From Pseudothauera nasutitermitis (lineage in GTDB: Bacteria; Pseudomonadota; Gammaproteobacteria; Burkholderiales; Rhodocyclaceae), in contig NZ_SSOC01000008.1 in assembly GCF_004801295.1 (NCBI RefSeq), forward strand, positions 1 through 64,000: 64,000 bases of DNA. Reading direction: 5' to 3'. Shown here in pieces: positions 62,415 to 64,000 of this stretch. The notes below the pieces were generated by a model that saw only the letters and a list, made by a program, of their open reading frames with translations, did not search any database and was not told the origin of the DNA. Numbering within the stretch: the first letter of the stretch is position 1; each line of letters begins with the position of its first letter. The position numbers and the translations under genes are program-made.

Positions 62415-62438
62415 ACGGGCGGCCCGCGGGCCGCCCGT
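62415..62438 (-). terminator. Palindromic terminator after the Bax-inhibitor-1 family gene
   Basis: A 24-base perfect palindrome ACGGGCGGCCCG and its complement, followed on the minus strand by TTCTGTTTACG, 21 bases after the stop codon at 62460. Confidence 0.7.
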
Positions 62439-62459
62439 TCCTCGCATGGCGACGAAGAA

Positions 62460-63125
62460 TCAGTCGCTGTTCATGAAGCCCAGCAGGTGCAGCAGGCTGG
62501 TGAAGAGGTTGTAGATGGACACGTACAGGGTCACCGTGGCCATGATGTAGTTGGTCTCGCCGCCGTGGATGATGTTGCTGGTTTCGTACAGGATCAGACC
62601 GGACATCAGCAGCACGAACATCGCCGACACGGCCAGCGACAGCGCGGGGATGGAGAAGAAGATCGCTCCCAGGCCGGCCAGGAAGGCCACCAGGATGCCG
62701 ACCATCAGGAAGCCGCCCATGAAGGAGAAATCCTTGCGGGTGGTCAGCGCGTAGCCGGACAGGCCGAGGAAGATCGCCGCGGTGCCGCCCATGGCCTGCA
62801 TGACCACGGCGTGGCCGTTGGGCATGGACAGGTAGTACGACAGGATCGGCCCCAGGGTGTAGCCCATGAAGCCGGTGAGCGCGAACACGGCGAGGATGCC
62901 GGCCGAGCTGTTGCGCAGCTTGGTGGTCAGGAACAGCAGGCCGAAATAGCCCACCAGGGTCAGGATCAGCCCCGGATGCGGCAGGCCCAGCGACATCGAG
63001 ATGCCGGCCACGACCGCCGAGAAGGCCAGCGTGAGCGACAACAGGATGTAGGTGTTGCGGATGACCTTGTTGGTCGAGAGGACGGATGCCTCGGACCGGG
63101 TCATGGTGGTCATGCGGTTTTCCAT
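62460..63125 (-). CDS. Bax inhibitor-1 / YccA family membrane protein
   Basis: Seven-segment inner-membrane protein (221 aa) of the TMBIM/UPF0005 family; E. coli YccA modulates FtsH and YbhL is a relative. Visible: [39 protein letters not shown], and the late [20 protein letters not shown] with the conserved acidic residues of the pH-sensing centre. The exact role is unknown. Confidence 0.93.
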   Translation of the reverse strand: MENRMTTMTRSEASVLSTNKVIRNTYILLSLTLAFSAVVAGISMSLGLPHPGLILTLVGYFGLLFLTTKLRNSSAGILAVFALTGFMGYTLGPILSYYLSMPNGHAVVMQAMGGTAAIFLGLSGYALTTRKDFSFMGGFLMVGILVAFLAGLGAIFFSIPALSLAVSAMFVLLMSGLILYETSNIIHGGETNYIMATVTLYVSIYNLFTSLLHLLGFMNSD

Positions 63126-63174
63126 GGAACGTCTACCTCCTGTTCAAAGCGAAAAATCTGTGGGTCGGTCCGGT

Positions 63175-63516
63175 TCAGGCACCGGCCAGGGCCAGTTGGG
63201 GCATCCGCTGCGCGTGGAGGCGGCGTTGCAGCCTGCTCGCCAGCACGCGCGAAACGCGATCGGCCGCGCGGTCCACCGCGGTGCGCACCTCCAGTTCGGT
63301 GATCGCGAAGATCACGTCCGGCAGGTTGCGCAGGCGCAGTTGTACCACACAGCGCTTGTCGGTTCCGCCGCGCGGACCGTTCACATCGGCCACCTTCACC
63401 CGCGCCCACTGGATGTGGTCGCGGAAACGGCCGATGGCGAAACGCATCCGTCGCGCCACGTAGTCCTTCAGTCCCGGGTTGGCTTCGATGCCATCACAAC
63501 GCAGATCGATTCGCAT
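63175..63516 (-). CDS. HPF/RaiA family ribosome hibernation factor (short form)
   Basis: Binds 30S subunits in stationary phase and blocks the decoding site. The 113 aa show the beta-alpha-beta-beta-beta-alpha fold: MRIDLRCDGIEANPGLKDYV, then basic helix RRMRFAIGRFRDHI and a second basic helix AADRVSRVLASRLQRRLH. No long-form C-terminal dimerisation domain. The basic end resembles RaiA-like orphan members, so its exact class is uncertain. Confidence 0.85.
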   Translation of the reverse strand: MRIDLRCDGIEANPGLKDYVARRMRFAIGRFRDHIQWARVKVADVNGPRGGTDKRCVVQLRLRNLPDVIFAITELEVRTAVDRAADRVSRVLASRLQRRLHAQRMPQLALAGA

Positions 63517-63584
63517 GCCTGTCTCCTTGTATTGCGCACTGGATCGGCATGCTCACGGTCATGCCGAATGCTACGTCTAAGACT

Positions 63585-63633
63585 GTTCGGTAAAATCCGA
63601 GTTCAACGGAATCTTTATCCGGTTTTTCCGAAC
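63585..63633 (+). promoter_or_regulatory. Dyad upstream of the nhaR-like gene
   Basis: GTTCGG (63585-63590) and CCGAAC (63628-63633) frame an AT-rich stretch just before the LysR-type gene. Possible operator for autoregulation. Confidence 0.3.
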
Positions 63634-63644
63634 ATTGGGGCCGC

Positions 63645-64000
63645 ATGCTCAATTTCAAGCAACTGCATCACTTCTGGAACGTCGCGCGTGCCGGCGGCAT
63701 CGTGCGCGCCAGCGAACGCTCCGGCCTGGCGCCGCAGACGCTCTCGGGCCAGATCGCCGCGCTGGAGGCCAGCCTGGGCATCACCCTGTTCCGCCGCCAG
63801 GGCCGCCGCCTGGCGCTGACCGAAACCGGACAGATGGTGCTGGCCTACGCCGAGGAGATCTTCCGCGTCGGCAGCGAACTGGAAGAGGCGCTGAACAGCC
63901 GCTCGGCCGGTCGCGTGGTGCCGTTCCGCGTGGGCGTCGCCGACGTGGTACCGAAGGCCATCGCCTGGCTGTTGCTGGCGCCGTCGATGGCCCTGCCCGA
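63645..64000 (+). CDS. nhaR: LysR-type transcriptional activator NhaR (cut by window end)
   Basis: The 118 visible residues begin MLNFKQLHHFWNVARAGGIV with a winged helix-turn-helix (SERSGLAPQTLSGQIAALEA, SLGITLFRRQGRRLALTETG), closely like NhaR, the sodium/alkali-responsive activator of antiporter genes. The effector domain begins at VVPFRVGVADVVPKAIAW and runs off the window. The ATG at 63645 follows TTGGGG. Confidence 0.9.
   Translation, partial: MLNFKQLHHFWNVARAGGIVRASERSGLAPQTLSGQIAALEASLGITLFRRQGRRLALTETGQMVLAYAEEIFRVGSELEEALNSRSAGRVVPFRVGVADVVPKAIAWLLLAPSMALP

Overview
The window looks like a chromosomal segment of a GC-rich betaproteobacterium, most likely Rhodocyclales (Thauera, Azoarcus or Aromatoleum type). 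That is inferred from the gene content and order (purA-hisZ-hflC-hflK-hflX-hfq-der-bamB-hisS-ispG-rodZ-pilW-rlmN-ndk), assimilatory nitrate use, a C4-dicarboxylate TRAP system and strong G/C at third codon positions. Nearly all of it is coding, mostly on the minus strand. I saw no phage, transposase, integrase, rRNA or CRISPR sequence. High GC produces many long spurious antisense frames, which are left out.

1-13.2 kb: the N-terminal part of dnaX (minus) is followed by four plus-strand stress and metal genes: katG, cfa, a ZIP metal transporter and a TonB-dependent receptor. Then come the 4.5S SRP RNA gene, an NfsA-like nitroreductase, two genes I do not recognise, a DUF533 protein and a NUDIX hydrolase. 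The katG and ZIP promoters share a sequence element overlapping their -35 boxes.

13.2-26 kb: a complete assimilatory nitrate operon, nrtA-nrtB-nrtD-cobA-nirB-nirD-nasA, in which NasA is fused to a flavodoxin/FAD/NADPH reductase module. It is preceded by nasR (NIT-ANTAR antiterminator). The promoter region can be read base by base: two tandem NtrC-type sites, a sigma-54 -24/-12 promoter, then a leader with two hairpins carrying the same hexaloop, the second overlapping the 5' arm of an intrinsic terminator just before nrtA. Nitrogen status (NtrC) would control initiation, and nitrate/nitrite (NasR) would control read-through.

26-38.4 kb: rlmB, rnr, tRNA-Leu(CAG) with its promoter, then an iron uptake operon of the Campylobacter P19/FTR1 type (ftr1, p19, DUF2318-YHS membrane protein, two FtsX-like permeases, ABC ATPase, TlpA-like lipoprotein). 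It ends with a small c-type cytochrome that lacks the usual axial methionine. A Fur-like box, a candidate small secreted protein and a terminator-like hairpin lie upstream of ftr1.

38.4-53.9 kb: housekeeping genes with many 1-14 base overlaps: purA, hisZ, DUF2065, hflC, hflK, hflX, hfq, der, bamB, yfgM-like, hisS, ispG, rodZ, pilW, rlmN, ndk.

54-64 kb: the C4-dicarboxylate TRAP transporter dctP-dctQ-dctM with the divergent two-component system dctS-dctR, then tilS, accA, a Bax-inhibitor-1 family membrane protein, a short ribosome hibernation factor and the start of an nhaR-type LysR regulator cut by the window end.
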